Part shown: positions 1 to 8,320 of the stretch, piece after piece
Position numbering within the stretch: the first letter of the stretch is position 1
Layout of the letters: each line of letters begins with the position of its first letter
Source of the DNA: [Borrelia] lusitaniae
GTDB taxonomy: Bacteria; Spirochaetota; Spirochaetia; Borreliales; Borreliaceae
Direction of reading: 5' to 3'
DNA length: 64,000 bases
Assembly (NCBI RefSeq): GCF_030440365.1
Contig: NZ_CP124050.1
Span: 1 to 64,000 of the forward strand
The notes under the pieces: model-generated
The model's input: only the letters and a program-made list of their open reading frames with translations
The model's database searches: none
What the model was told of the DNA's origin: nothing
Translations under genes and position numbers: made by a program

Positions 1-25
1 TATTTATTATTTTTTAGTATAAAAC
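1..25. other. putative left hairpin telomere of the linear chromosome
   Basis: The octamer TTAGTATA lies at 14-21, and TATTAT (close to TATAAT) lies at 5-10. Borrelia covalently closed hairpin telomeres carry a conserved box with this octamer about 14 nt from the hairpin axis, recognised by the telomere resolvase ResT. Finding it at this distance from the first base suggests that the window starts at or very near the physical chromosome end. A short AT-rich motif could occur by chance, so the call rests on motif, spacing, end position and the gene order that follows. Confidence 0.62.
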
Positions 26-397
26 TTTAAAACAATCTCTTTCCCTACACCAATTAATGCCACAATCTACCTTAAACCTTAAAATTATTTTTTCAATTCA
101 TCAATAAACCTTTTAATGTAACTCAAAGCCAAATATTCAACCACACTCAAGTTCTAATTAGAAAGTGCATCTTTTTTTTAGCAAAAAATCAGTATAACTC
201 ACTTTGCATAAACCCTTATTTTTACACAAAATTGACAATTGCCAAACTAGGTTATGAAACGCGAACATAAAACTTAACATATTACTATTGGGTATATATT
301 AATATACCTTATATAGGGGTAAAGCATTCTTTATTTTATTTAATTAGCATTGCTTCTTTGGTCTAAGATTTTAAAAATAAATAAAAATAAATAAAAA

Positions 398-564
398 ATG
401 TCACTTGAGTATTTTATTTGTTTAAAGGAGAACCAAAGATAATAAATATCATAAAAAAATATCTAAAAGATATAGAAGATCTGTATAGCTTGTTTTCTTC
501 TAATATTTTCTTAAATATGTCGTTATCTTCAATATATGCAATAAAAAATATTCTTAAAATATAA
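398..564 (+). pseudogene. possible small decayed coding remnant
   Basis: An ATG at 398 opens 14 codons to a TAA at 440-442. In the +2 frame a 41-codon stretch (439-561) then runs to TAA at 562-564, with a lysine-, isoleucine- and serine-rich translation (IIKKYLKDIEDLYSLFSSNI and so on). A good Shine-Dalgarno AAAGGAG at 424-430 stands 8 bases before that stretch, but the codon there is ATA, not a start. This may be a gene whose start was lost, or chance in AT-rich DNA. I cannot name a family. Confidence 0.2.
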
Positions 565-664
565 AAAGAATTGATTCTTCAAGGATGCTAAATATGGGAC
601 TTTCAAAACCCAGCAGACAATAAATTTTTAGGTACTTAAACTTGAAATGTTATTTTTAGTTCAA

Positions 665-805
665 CTAAATACTATTAAATTTAACAAAGCTATCATATAC
701 TTTTTCTTCTAATTTTGTAAAATATGGTTTATGAGTCCCAAATTTAAAGCTAATAATTTTTTAGATTTAGTAGGTGAATTTAAGTTATATCAAAATAGCT
801 ATTTT
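665..805 (-). pseudogene. frameshifted remnant of a plasmid-type Borrelia gene
   Basis: Reading leftward on the minus strand, 760 to 665 encodes 31 residues with normal amino-acid texture (KIISFKFGTHKPYFTKLEEK followed by VYDSFVKFNSI) and ends at a TAG (665-667). Upstream the same kind of sequence continues in other frames (LNSPTKSK, then NSYFDIT), as expected after one or two frameshifts. The texture recalls C-termini of plasmid-encoded Borrelia paralogous families, but I cannot assign one. Position beside the telomere fits a decayed plasmid-derived gene. Confidence 0.4.
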
Positions 806-912
806 TTATTTTTTTTACATAAATATGATTAAATTTATAAAAAAATCTAAAAAATAAAACTATTTTAACTCATTGGTCAAAAAACCTTAAAGGGTTTAAT
901 GGTTGAAAAAAC

Positions 913-946
913 TATTATTATATAATAATATTATTATATAATAATA
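913..946. repeat. two overlapping copies of an 18-bp AT-only palindrome
   Basis: TATTATTATATAATAATA occurs at 913-930 and again at 929-946, sharing two bases, and each copy is a perfect palindrome. Each includes TATAAT hexamers on both strands. The array ends 16 bases before the ATG at 963, where no Shine-Dalgarno is visible, so it may contain the promoter -10 and an operator for that gene. No matching -35 at normal spacing was found. Confidence 0.6.
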
Positions 947-962
947 AACTAACTATACTTAA

Positions 963-1541
963 ATGAAATATACTGCTATTTTATCAATCTTTTTATTAAT
1001 ATGTAGTATTAATTTATTTTGTTTTCAAAATAAATTAATTACTTCCAGCTGGGAATTTCCCAAAGAGGACATAATTAAAAAAAAAATAAAAATAGGAATT
1101 ATTTACCATAATTATATAAATCCTATCATTTACAATGAAGACTATAAATACATTGCTTTTATCGGAATATTGACATCTTATAATGAATGGATTGAAATAC
1201 AGCTCAGTCCGATAAATTTTTTTACTATCCCAATGAATAAAGATTTTGTTTCAAATACTTATTTCCATTTAGCTTTTACTATTTACATTATCAAATATTC
1301 AATTTTGGCTGATACACTTACTATAAAATTCTTCATTGGAACCCAAATAGATTTAACTCTAAGAACTAATATATTTATAGGAAAAACAACTAATGCATTT
1401 CTCTATCCGATCTTTCCCCTAATTGCTTTAAAATTTGAAATTGATTTCATACCTAATAACTACAGCATTTACTCTAAATTATCAACTTCTTTTAAAGAAT
1501 TTATTCTTTTAGATCTAGGAATCTCTATATTTATCCCATAA
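963..1541 (+). CDS. putative exported protein, first gene of the chromosome (BB0001-like)
   Basis: This 192-residue protein starts with a typical signal peptide (one Lys, then a hydrophobic stretch to about residue 19, MKYTAILSIFLLICSINLF). I recognise no domain. The mature part lacks long hydrophobic helices and alternates hydrophobic and polar residues with many Ile/Tyr/Phe (for example IGIIYHNYINPIIY and LTIKFFIGTQIDLTLRTNIF), compatible with a small beta-barrel or beta-sandwich in the envelope. There is a Cys at about residue 20 but no convincing lipobox. No Shine-Dalgarno precedes the ATG. The gene stands alone, convergent with the next one, and is the closest intact gene to the telomere. 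Confidence 0.7.
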   Translation: MKYTAILSIFLLICSINLFCFQNKLITSSWEFPKEDIIKKKIKIGIIYHNYINPIIYNEDYKYIAFIGILTSYNEWIEIQLSPINFFTIPMNKDFVSNTYFHLAFTIYIIKYSILADTLTIKFFIGTQIDLTLRTNIFIGKTTNAFLYPIFPLIALKFEIDFIPNNYSIYSKLSTSFKEFILLDLGISIFIP

Positions 1542-1576
1542 AAAATTTTAAACATTTTTTTCTTTTTAAAATTTTT
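1541..1576. terminator. AT-only bidirectional terminator candidate
   Basis: AAAAATTTTAAA (1541-1552) pairs perfectly with TTTAAAATTTTT (1565-1576) around a 12-base loop, directly after the stop of the first gene and before the convergent hexosaminidase gene. The stem has no G-C pairs, so strength is uncertain. The position between convergent genes supports a terminator. Confidence 0.5.
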
Positions 1577-1646
1577 AACAAGAGATTATACAATTATTTA
1601 AACTAAAATTGGAAAAGACCAAAAACAAATCTTTGAAGCAATTTAA

Positions 1647-2666
1647 CTAAGGAATAAGGACTATATTCATACCTGAACTTAAAGACTTTTTAATAGCATC
1701 TTCAATATTAGAAAAACTTTTTGTAATTGCTCCCATATCATAAGAATCTGTTATCATAATACTAGAAATATTTAAATCTTCCCTTATAATATCAACAATA
1801 CTTTTGGACATGCTAGTTATATCTTTAGAAATTTTGGGAACATTTACATGGCCAATCATGATAAATTTAGCAGCCCTACCAAAAACAAACGGAACAAAAT
1901 TATTAAGCATTAAAAAGCTTTTACTATAAGGCAAAAACGCTAAATATTTATGTGTATCTACAGTTGTTCCGCCTAATCCAGGAAAATGTTTAATTGCCGA
2001 AAATACTCCATTATTCTGCATGCCATCAATAAAAGCTTCTGACATAAGCCCAATATTATAAGCAGAATATCCTCCAAATGTTCTATTTAGCAAAGGAGTA
2101 TTTGGTGCAAATTTTATGTCGGCAACTGGAGCCATATTTAAATTAATACCCAATCTACGCAATTGCTTAGCAAGAACTTCACCAATTTTATAAATAAGAT
2201 GCAAATCTTTAACACTCCCCACATACTCCATAGCCGGAAAATTATAAACTCCCATTTTTTTATTTTCACTAGCTCTACTAACTATCCCTCCCTCTTCATC
2301 AATAGCAATAAAAATATCATTTCCAATATGACTTTTTATTGCACTAACTAATGTTTTTGTCTGCTCAGCATCTTTTAAATTTTCTCTAAATAAAATTATA
2401 CCAATTGGATTAATCTTTTTTATTCTATTAATATCATCGGTATTAAATCCCTCAACATTCTTAAAATTTGTTAAATTTCTAATTCCAATAAATAAGCTTC
2501 TATCTTTTAGAATAGCTTTAAAATCAAATTCGCCTAAAAAGTTCATTAAATCTACAAGATCTGATTTATCCTTGTTAAAATATTCATAATCTATTTCTGG
2601 CAAAGATTCTAACGCAAATAAATTTAAATAAAAAAATACAAAGGGTAAAGATTTTAAAAAGTCCAT
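1647..2666 (-). CDS. nagZ: glycoside hydrolase family 3, beta-N-acetylhexosaminidase-like (BB0002)
   Basis: This 339-residue protein has the NagZ-type GH3 TIM-barrel motifs in order: AIDEEGGIVSR, NMAPVADI, the KHFPGLG...DTH loop that supplies the Asp/His dyad, and ITDSYDMGAI with the nucleophile Asp. NagZ releases N-acetylglucosamine from muropeptides in cell-wall recycling. An N-terminal hydrophobic stretch (SLPFVFFYLNLFALES) looks like a signal peptide or anchor, so action may be periplasmic rather than cytosolic. The C-terminus stops right after SSGMNIVLIP, where relatives usually have an Asp (A-G-x-D) and continue. The start overlaps the upstream gene by 13 bases, so the two are probably co-transcribed. 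The family is clear; the exact substrate is inferred. Confidence 0.85.
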   Translation of the reverse strand: MDFLKSLPFVFFYLNLFALESLPEIDYEYFNKDKSDLVDLMNFLGEFDFKAILKDRSLFIGIRNLTNFKNVEGFNTDDINRIKKINPIGIILFRENLKDAEQTKTLVSAIKSHIGNDIFIAIDEEGGIVSRASENKKMGVYNFPAMEYVGSVKDLHLIYKIGEVLAKQLRRLGINLNMAPVADIKFAPNTPLLNRTFGGYSAYNIGLMSEAFIDGMQNNGVFSAIKHFPGLGGTTVDTHKYLAFLPYSKSFLMLNNFVPFVFGRAAKFIMIGHVNVPKISKDITSMSKSIVDIIREDLNISSIMITDSYDMGAITKSFSNIEDAIKKSLSSGMNIVLIP

Positions 2667-4132
2667 CTATAGCGCTCACACAGCAAACCATAATCTTTTG
2701 ATAATAAAGCAGAAAGATAACAATCTGAATCTTTGGTAGCATCAGAATTATCGACTCTCTTGCTACAACAATATCCATGCTTATCTTCAAGATAATTACT
2801 ATTAATTAACATATCAATAAATAACTTTGCAGGAAGAAATCTCTTATTTCTGTCAACTGTTAAAATTAATGGATTTTCCATTAATTTTAAAACTTCCCAC
2901 GTTATTTGCTCAACCGAAATATATTTACCAATTTCTTTATCTTGCTCTATAATTCTAATGGGCATTTTCTCTATTATTTCATCAATATTTTTTATCAAAT
3001 ACTCTAAATTAAAAAGCCCAGTAGCACAATTAAATAACAGCCTGTTCCCCTTATTCTCAAACTCCTGTATAATATCTGAAGAAACTCCTCCGCCAATATC
3101 AACACAAGTTAATCGATTTTCACCATTTACTGCTAATACTCCTCCCTTAAAATCCGTTTTACTTTTAAAACTAAATTCAAATCCCGAAGAACAATTAGTC
3201 AAAGCCATTACAGCAAGTGCTTTAAAATTAATTGTAAATCCCATATTATCAACATTGCCAATGTATATGAATCTTTTCCCAGATTCATAAAGCCTTAAAT
3301 AAATATCTTTTAAAATTTTAAAATTTTGACCATGACCGGCAGGCAAAGCTAAAATAGAATTATTATCAATATTATCCTTAAAAGTAAAATATTGATAACT
3401 AGAGCTATTCAGTTTTTCATAACAATAAACTAAAGGTTGAACAGCTGTGAAAACATCTTCTTTTTTAAGATTACAAAAATTTACACTTTTAATCAAATTA
3501 TCTGCAAATAAATCATCCAAAAATTTAGAAATAAATTTATCAGTTTTGCAACTAGTCATTTGAAATATTGAAGGTTTAATCCTTCTACCATAAAAAGATT
3601 CATATCTTTTGGCAACCATTAAAAGGTGTCTGATTTTCAAAGCAAAAAATGAAAATCCAAAACTACCATCTTTGTTAATATAAGCTGGGGTTATACCTTT
3701 TGGAAATTCTCCAAATTTTTCTTTAAATTCAAGTATTTTAGATTTATATAGCATATATAAATCTTCATTTACCCCTCTATTTTTAGTTAAATCAAAATAA
3801 CTTGTTGCAGAGCCCCCATTTAAGATCCCAAAAGAAAGATATGGAAAAAGAATGAGTCCCAAATTTTCAAGATCACAAGAAGAAAAAATATAACAATCAC
3901 CTTCTTTTGAATGCAAAAATTTAGAATAATCATGAAAATATTTTTTTAAATTATATTCAACTAAACCTTTGTCAAACTTAAAACTCAAAATTTTATCCGA
4001 AATATTAAAAATATTTTCATGATTATCACAAGGAAAATATTTAATGGATTCAAAATTATTAATCCCTATCTCACCAGAATTAAGTTTTTTGAGTATCATT
4101 TCAGAAAAAATTTTATCAACTTTAACATTCAT
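2654..4132 (-). CDS. UTP-sugar-1-phosphate uridylyltransferase-like protein (UDPGP family, BB0003)
   Basis: About 492 residues. Diverged nucleotidyltransferase signatures are visible: LNGGSATSYFD (about residues 104-114) in place of the usual GGxGT loop, LPAGHGQNF as the P-x-GHG loop, YIGNVDNMGFTIN as the sugar-nucleotide D/N motif, and FNCATGLFNLEYL like the family FNTNN motif. The predicted reaction is UTP plus sugar-1-phosphate to UDP-sugar. It is divergent from phosphoglucomutase, whose product glucose-1-phosphate would be the substrate. The open frame extends to 4219, but that ATG sits at the expected transcription start of the TTGATA/TATAAT promoter at 4223-4252. I therefore prefer the ATG at 4132, which has AGGG upstream. 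Confidence 0.75.
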   Translation of the reverse strand: MNVKVDKIFSEMILKKLNSGEIGINNFESIKYFPCDNHENIFNISDKILSFKFDKGLVEYNLKKYFHDYSKFLHSKEGDCYIFSSCDLENLGLILFPYLSFGILNGGSATSYFDLTKNRGVNEDLYMLYKSKILEFKEKFGEFPKGITPAYINKDGSFGFSFFALKIRHLLMVAKRYESFYGRRIKPSIFQMTSCKTDKFISKFLDDLFADNLIKSVNFCNLKKEDVFTAVQPLVYCYEKLNSSSYQYFTFKDNIDNNSILALPAGHGQNFKILKDIYLRLYESGKRFIYIGNVDNMGFTINFKALAVMALTNCSSGFEFSFKSKTDFKGGVLAVNGENRLTCVDIGGGVSSDIIQEFENKGNRLLFNCATGLFNLEYLIKNIDEIIEKMPIRIIEQDKEIGKYISVEQITWEVLKLMENPLILTVDRNKRFLPAKLFIDMLINSNYLEDKHGYCCSKRVDNSDATKDSDCYLSALLSKDYGLLCERYRWTF

Positions 4133-4222
4133 CAATAAAACTAAAATCCCTATTAAATAAAGCTTATTAATACACAAGCAAAAAAACAAATTTTTGAGTA
4201 TAATAATATAAGTAGCCATATC

Positions 4223-4252
4223 ATTATAGCAATAATATGGCTAAAATATCAA
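4223..4252 (-). promoter_or_regulatory. promoter for the UDPGP-like / GH3 gene pair
   Basis: On the minus strand TTGATA (4247-4252) and TATAAT (4223-4228) are separated by 18 bases, a good sigma-70 match. Transcription would start near 4217, giving a leader of about 85 nt to the ATG at 4132. Confidence 0.55.
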
Positions 4253-4267
4253 TGAGAAGAAATTTAA

Positions 4268-6064
4268 ATGCTTAAACAATATTCACTTAATATGAAAAAT
4301 TTTAAAAAAGCTTTTGATGAGATGATATTTTCTCCTTCGGGATTTAGAAAAATTTTCGCAAAATCAAAAAATGAAGATTCAATAGAAAACGAAATAGGCA
4401 ATGAAGATAAATTACTAATAGCGCTAATAATTTTCACGGTATCAAATTATTTTAAAAATGAATCCAAGCCCTATATTGGAGTGGGATTAGACTCAAGACC
4501 AACTGGTAACATTATTGCAGAAATAACAATAAAAATATTAATAAAAAGCAAAGAAAAGATTAAGTTTTTTGGCATACTTCCAATAACTGAAATTTTAGCT
4601 TATACAAAAAACAGCAAAGATTCTAAGGGTTTCATTTACATCTCTGCAAGCCATAATCCAACAGGGTACAATGGGATAAAAATAGGGCTAAATGATGGTG
4701 GTGTACTAAATTCTGCAAAAACCCATGAAATAATAAAACAAATTAAAAATAATAGCCAAAATAAAAAGTTAATAAACCATTTAATTAATACTCTAAACAA
4801 TTTTGATGAAGACAAATCCGATTTAAAGTGTTATAACAAAACAATAAAATTAGAAATAAAAAATAAAAACCAATCTTACGAAGCATATAAATCACTAATA
4901 CATGAAATAGCATATGAAAACGATATTAACAATAAAAATATAGAAATTTTAAAAAAAAGAATAATAAAAAATCCAATTGGAATAATAGCAGAAATGAATG
5001 GAAGCTCTAGAATCAATTCAATAGATAAAGAATTGATAGAATCTTTGGGATTGAAAATAGAATTATACAATGACAAAATAGGTATTTTTAAGCATAATAT
5101 TATTCCTGAGGGAAAATCTTTAAATGAATGTAAAAAAATACTACAAAAGAAATATATAAAAGACAATTCTTTTGAGTTAGGATATGTACCAGATTGTGAT
5201 GGAGATAGGGGTAATTTGGTATTTATAGACAAAGTAACAAAAACTGCAAATATCATCGAAGCACAAAAAATATTTGCACTTGTGGCAATTTCAGAGCTTA
5301 GCTATCTTTATTATAAAGGAATAAAAAATAACATAGCAATAGTAACCAATGATGCAACATCTCTAAATATTGAAAAAATTGCAAATTTTTTCAACGCTAA
5401 AGTTTATAGAGTAGAAGTTGGAGAAGCCAATCTAACCGAAATGGCAGATGATCTAAGAGCCCAGGGATTGATTGTAAAAATCTCAGGAGAGGGATCAAAT
5501 GGCGGCTGCATAATACATCCTTCAAGAGTAAGAGATCCAATTACTACTCTACTTAGTATCGTAAAATTATTAAAAATGAAAGAACTTTACCAAATATGGT
5601 GCAAATTGTCAAAAAATTATTATAAAGAAAAATACAACTTAAAAGATATTTTAAATACAATAAATTTTTATAGCAATGTAATAGTATCATCTAAAAAAGC
5701 CAATTTAACAAATCTCAAAATAGAAAATCAAGAAATTTTGAAAAGCAATTATGAAAATCTATTAATTAAAGAGATAAAAAGTAATAAATTATTTCAAGAA
5801 TTGTCAATAGTTGATTACGAAATCATTAACTATGAAGGTAAAAGACAAACTAAGATTAGAACAGGAGATGCCTCAGGAGGATTCAAAGTATTGTTAAAAA
5901 CTAATAAAGAAATTGTTGCAACCTTATGGATGAGGATCTCAAAAACAGAACCAGTAACAAGAGTGCTCAGCGAGGTTATTTATACAAAAAGAAACATTTT
6001 ACTCAAGCTACTAGAATTTAATAAAAGCTTAATAAAAAAGGCAAATCTACCCCATAATAATTAA
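4268..6064 (+). CDS. femD: phosphoglucomutase/phosphomannomutase (BB0004)
   Basis: This 598-residue alpha-D-phosphohexomutase has all four family signatures: the phosphoserine loop ISASHNP (Ser128), the metal-binding DCDGDRG, the sugar-specificity loop SGEGSNGG, and the C-terminal phosphate loop RTGDASGG followed by RISKTEPVTRV. It interconverts glucose-6-P and glucose-1-P (or the mannose equivalents) in the cytosol, feeding UDP-sugar synthesis and glycolysis. GAGAAG lies 8 bases before the ATG. Length matches the long PGM2-like type. The insert at about 155-205, rich in Asn/Lys, seems lineage-specific. The symbol follows old Borrelia annotation, and a role in glucosamine-phosphate mutation is not excluded. 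Confidence 0.9.
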   Translation: MLKQYSLNMKNFKKAFDEMIFSPSGFRKIFAKSKNEDSIENEIGNEDKLLIALIIFTVSNYFKNESKPYIGVGLDSRPTGNIIAEITIKILIKSKEKIKFFGILPITEILAYTKNSKDSKGFIYISASHNPTGYNGIKIGLNDGGVLNSAKTHEIIKQIKNNSQNKKLINHLINTLNNFDEDKSDLKCYNKTIKLEIKNKNQSYEAYKSLIHEIAYENDINNKNIEILKKRIIKNPIGIIAEMNGSSRINSIDKELIESLGLKIELYNDKIGIFKHNIIPEGKSLNECKKILQKKYIKDNSFELGYVPDCDGDRGNLVFIDKVTKTANIIEAQKIFALVAISELSYLYYKGIKNNIAIVTNDATSLNIEKIANFFNAKVYRVEVGEANLTEMADDLRAQGLIVKISGEGSNGGCIIHPSRVRDPITTLLSIVKLLKMKELYQIWCKLSKNYYKEKYNLKDILNTINFYSNVIVSSKKANLTNLKIENQEILKSNYENLLIKEIKSNKLFQELSIVDYEIINYEGKRQTKIRTGDASGGFKVLLKTNKEIVATLWMRISKTEPVTRVLSEVIYTKRNILLKLLEFNKSLIKKANLPHNN

Positions 6065-6125
6065 TATTGTTTGATTTAAATAAAAAGTTAATCACTGCTA
6101 TAAATTTAGCATAAAATTAATAAAT

Positions 6126-7178
6126 TTAATTCTTTATTTTTTCAGCACTATATTTTATTCCATTCCAAGTTTTTGAAAGTCCTATTAAATCTTTAACATC
6201 TTTTACTACTTTATTTGCAACAAACCTTGCTTTGCTTGTACCATCAAAAATAATTTCATCAATGTAATCCTTTTTTTTGGCTTCATAAAAACTTCTTTTA
6301 TCCCTGATTGGCTTTAAAAAGCTATTTAAAGCTAAAAACAATTTCTTTTTAACCTCAACATCACCCACTTTGCCCTTCTTATACCTACTTTTAAGCTCTT
6401 CAACTTCTTCATGATTACTATTAAAAATACTGTGATAAATAAAAACAGGATTACCCTCAACATTACCAGGAATATCTGCCCTTATTCTATTTGGATCTGT
6501 ATACATAGACATAATTTTTTTTTCTAACAAATTTTCATCATCGTTTAAAAAAATTGCATTATCAAGACTTTTGCTCATTTTATTTTTACCACAAATACCC
6601 ACCAAAGGACGAGAATCCGTGAAAACAGATTCGGGTATTGGGAAAAAATTACTTTTGTACAAATGATTAAACCTTCTTGCAAGTTCTCTTGCAAATTCAA
6701 TATGAGATTCATTATCACGCCCAACGGGAACTAAATTTGCTTTTGCCATTAAAATATCTGCACTCATCAAAACAGGATACCCTAAAAGACCATAAGGAAT
6801 TTCTTTAAGTCCTGCCGCAATGCTCATGTCCTTTATACTTGGAATCCTTTGCAAACGCGCAACAGTAACAATCATTGAAAATATTAAATAAAGCTCAAAA
6901 AGCTCAGGTATGGCTGATTGCAAATATATATTAACCTTATTAGGATTAATCCCACAAGCAAGATAATCTAAAACCATTTCTCTAACATTAGAAGGTATTG
7001 TATTGATGCTTTTCAAATCAGGTTTTGTAGTCAAAGTGTGTAAATCAGCTATAATAAAATATGTTTCATACTCTTCTTGAAATTTCAACCGATTTACCAC
7101 AGATCCCACATAGTGTCCCAAATGAAGAGCACCGGTAGGTCTATCTCCCGTAAGCATAACCTTTCTTTTCAAAATCAA
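6126..7178 (-). CDS. trpS: tryptophanyl-tRNA synthetase (BB0005)
   Basis: Class I aminoacyl-tRNA synthetase charging tRNA-Trp. The HIGH-type motif HLGH (residues 19-22) follows TGDRPTGA, and the KMSKS loop (GKNKMSKSLD) is at about residue 200. The length of 350 residues is usual. The longest frame starts with TTG at 7178, overlapping the upstream stop by four bases, but the Shine-Dalgarno AAGGAG at 7181-7186 is spaced better (8 bases) for the TTG at 7172, giving MKRKVMLTGDRPTG. An ATG at 7157 is a third option. Co-directional with the upstream permease gene. Confidence 0.95.
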   Translation of the reverse strand: MILKRKVMLTGDRPTGALHLGHYVGSVVNRLKFQEEYETYFIIADLHTLTTKPDLKSINTIPSNVREMVLDYLACGINPNKVNIYLQSAIPELFELYLIFSMIVTVARLQRIPSIKDMSIAAGLKEIPYGLLGYPVLMSADILMAKANLVPVGRDNESHIEFARELARRFNHLYKSNFFPIPESVFTDSRPLVGICGKNKMSKSLDNAIFLNDDENLLEKKIMSMYTDPNRIRADIPGNVEGNPVFIYHSIFNSNHEEVEELKSRYKKGKVGDVEVKKKLFLALNSFLKPIRDKRSFYEAKKKDYIDEIIFDGTSKARFVANKVVKDVKDLIGLSKTWNGIKYSAEKIKN

Positions 7179-8263
7179 ATCTCCTTATCTTTACCTGAAA
7201 TATGATTAATACTGCTTAAAATATCAGAACCACCTAAAAATACAGAAAAAAACTTTAGCCAACTTACATTATCAACTATTACCTTTACAATAACAGTAAA
7301 AGGATAAGCTATTAAAAGACCCACAATACCCCAAAGCCAACCCCAAAAAAATAAAAAACATAAGAGCAAAAATGGTGAAATATCAAGTCTTTTCCCCTGC
7401 ATTTTTGGCTCAAGAATATTTCCAATCAACATTTGAACAGAAGTATTGTATATAAAAATATAAAGTACTATATTTAAGTTTGGATAAAATTGAATTAAAG
7501 ATGTTATTACAATAAAAAACACAGCTAATATAGACCCAATGCTGGGAATAAAATTAAAAACAAAACTAATAACTGCCCAAACAAGGGGAAAGTCTTGTCC
7601 GAAAAAAGTTAATCCAATAAACACTAAAATGCCTGTTAAGCAGCTTACAAGAATTTTTATCCCCAAATATTTGCCAATTTGATTATTAATCGTATCTAGA
7701 GCCCCAATAAATCTAGTAGATACTGGCTTTTTAAAAGCTTTATCAAGCTTCATTCCAAAAACATGTATTTCTGAAAGCATAAAGTACAACAACAAAAAAA
7801 CTATTACCAAACTACTTGTAAATCCAATAATCTCATTATAAGCTCTTGTTAAAAACGAATAAATGTAGCCTGAAAAATTCATATCATTAATAACAGAACT
7901 ATCAAGTTTATAGCGACTAAGCACATCTTTCATAATAAATGCCAATTGATTTTGATAGTAAGGCAACTGTTTCATTAAAACAGTAACACTGTAATAAACA
8001 AAACTAAAAATCAAATAAGAAAAAGAAAATAATAGAAAAAATATAAGAAAAACTATTAAAAATTTTGGAACTTTGAATCTTGCCAAAAAAGTATAAACCG
8101 GATAAACTAAAAACCCTAACACTATAGAAATGGCTAAAGGCTTAAACACAGCTTCTGCTATTTTAAAAGCCCCAATAAATATTAAAACTATGACAATACA
8201 ATAAAAAACAGATTCCACTCTCCAAGGCTTTAACCCTTGATTTGTATTTAAATCTTTAAACAT
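7175..8263 (-). CDS. AI-2E/PerM family membrane protein (BB0006)
   Basis: This 362-residue inner-membrane protein has about eight hydrophobic segments and the family layout: two N-terminal helices, then a pair, a soluble middle section (residues about 100-150), and a C-terminal cluster with the conserved region FVFNFIPSIGSILA and the end LLIAYPFTVIVKVIVDN. Members are proposed exporters or permeases and few have known substrates, so the AI-2 label should not be taken as function. The last bases overlap trpS (TTGATT junction), indicating co-transcription. Confidence 0.85.
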   Translation of the reverse strand: MFKDLNTNQGLKPWRVESVFYCIVIVLIFIGAFKIAEAVFKPLAISIVLGFLVYPVYTFLARFKVPKFLIVFLIFFLLFSFSYLIFSFVYYSVTVLMKQLPYYQNQLAFIMKDVLSRYKLDSSVINDMNFSGYIYSFLTRAYNEIIGFTSSLVIVFLLLYFMLSEIHVFGMKLDKAFKKPVSTRFIGALDTINNQIGKYLGIKILVSCLTGILVFIGLTFFGQDFPLVWAVISFVFNFIPSIGSILAVFFIVITSLIQFYPNLNIVLYIFIYNTSVQMLIGNILEPKMQGKRLDISPFLLLCFLFFWGWLWGIVGLLIAYPFTVIVKVIVDNVSWLKFFSVFLGGSDILSSINHISGKDKEI

Positions 8264-8320
8264 ACTCCCTCTTTTAATTTTTTTATTGCTTTTATCAACT
8301 AAAAAAATTAAATCAATAAA

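Larger units (their letters stand above)
22..962. other. telomere-proximal region without an intact gene
   Basis: No open frame of useful length is present in about 940 bases. The region holds a 7-bp inverted repeat around a 4-base loop at 291-308 (GGTATAT/ATATACC), A/T runs near 371-398, two possible coding remnants (398-564 plus, 665-805 minus), and a doubled 18-bp palindrome at 913-946. Subtelomeric DNA in this genus often carries decayed plasmid-type sequence, which fits what is seen. Confidence 0.7.

Noticed and set aside
371-398. AAATAAAT-type tandem repeat near the left end
   Set aside because: Two or three imperfect short units in an A-rich tract, expected from composition alone.
2163-2351. 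Plus-strand open frames opposite conserved minus-strand genes, here and throughout (for example 34940-35185, 44924-45169, 53977-54402)
   Set aside because: They lie within clearly conserved genes on the other strand, have low-complexity composition, and lack ribosome sites.
6065-6125. Terminator hairpin between femD and trpS
   Set aside because: Only a five-base TGCTA/TAGCA stem was found, too weak to call.
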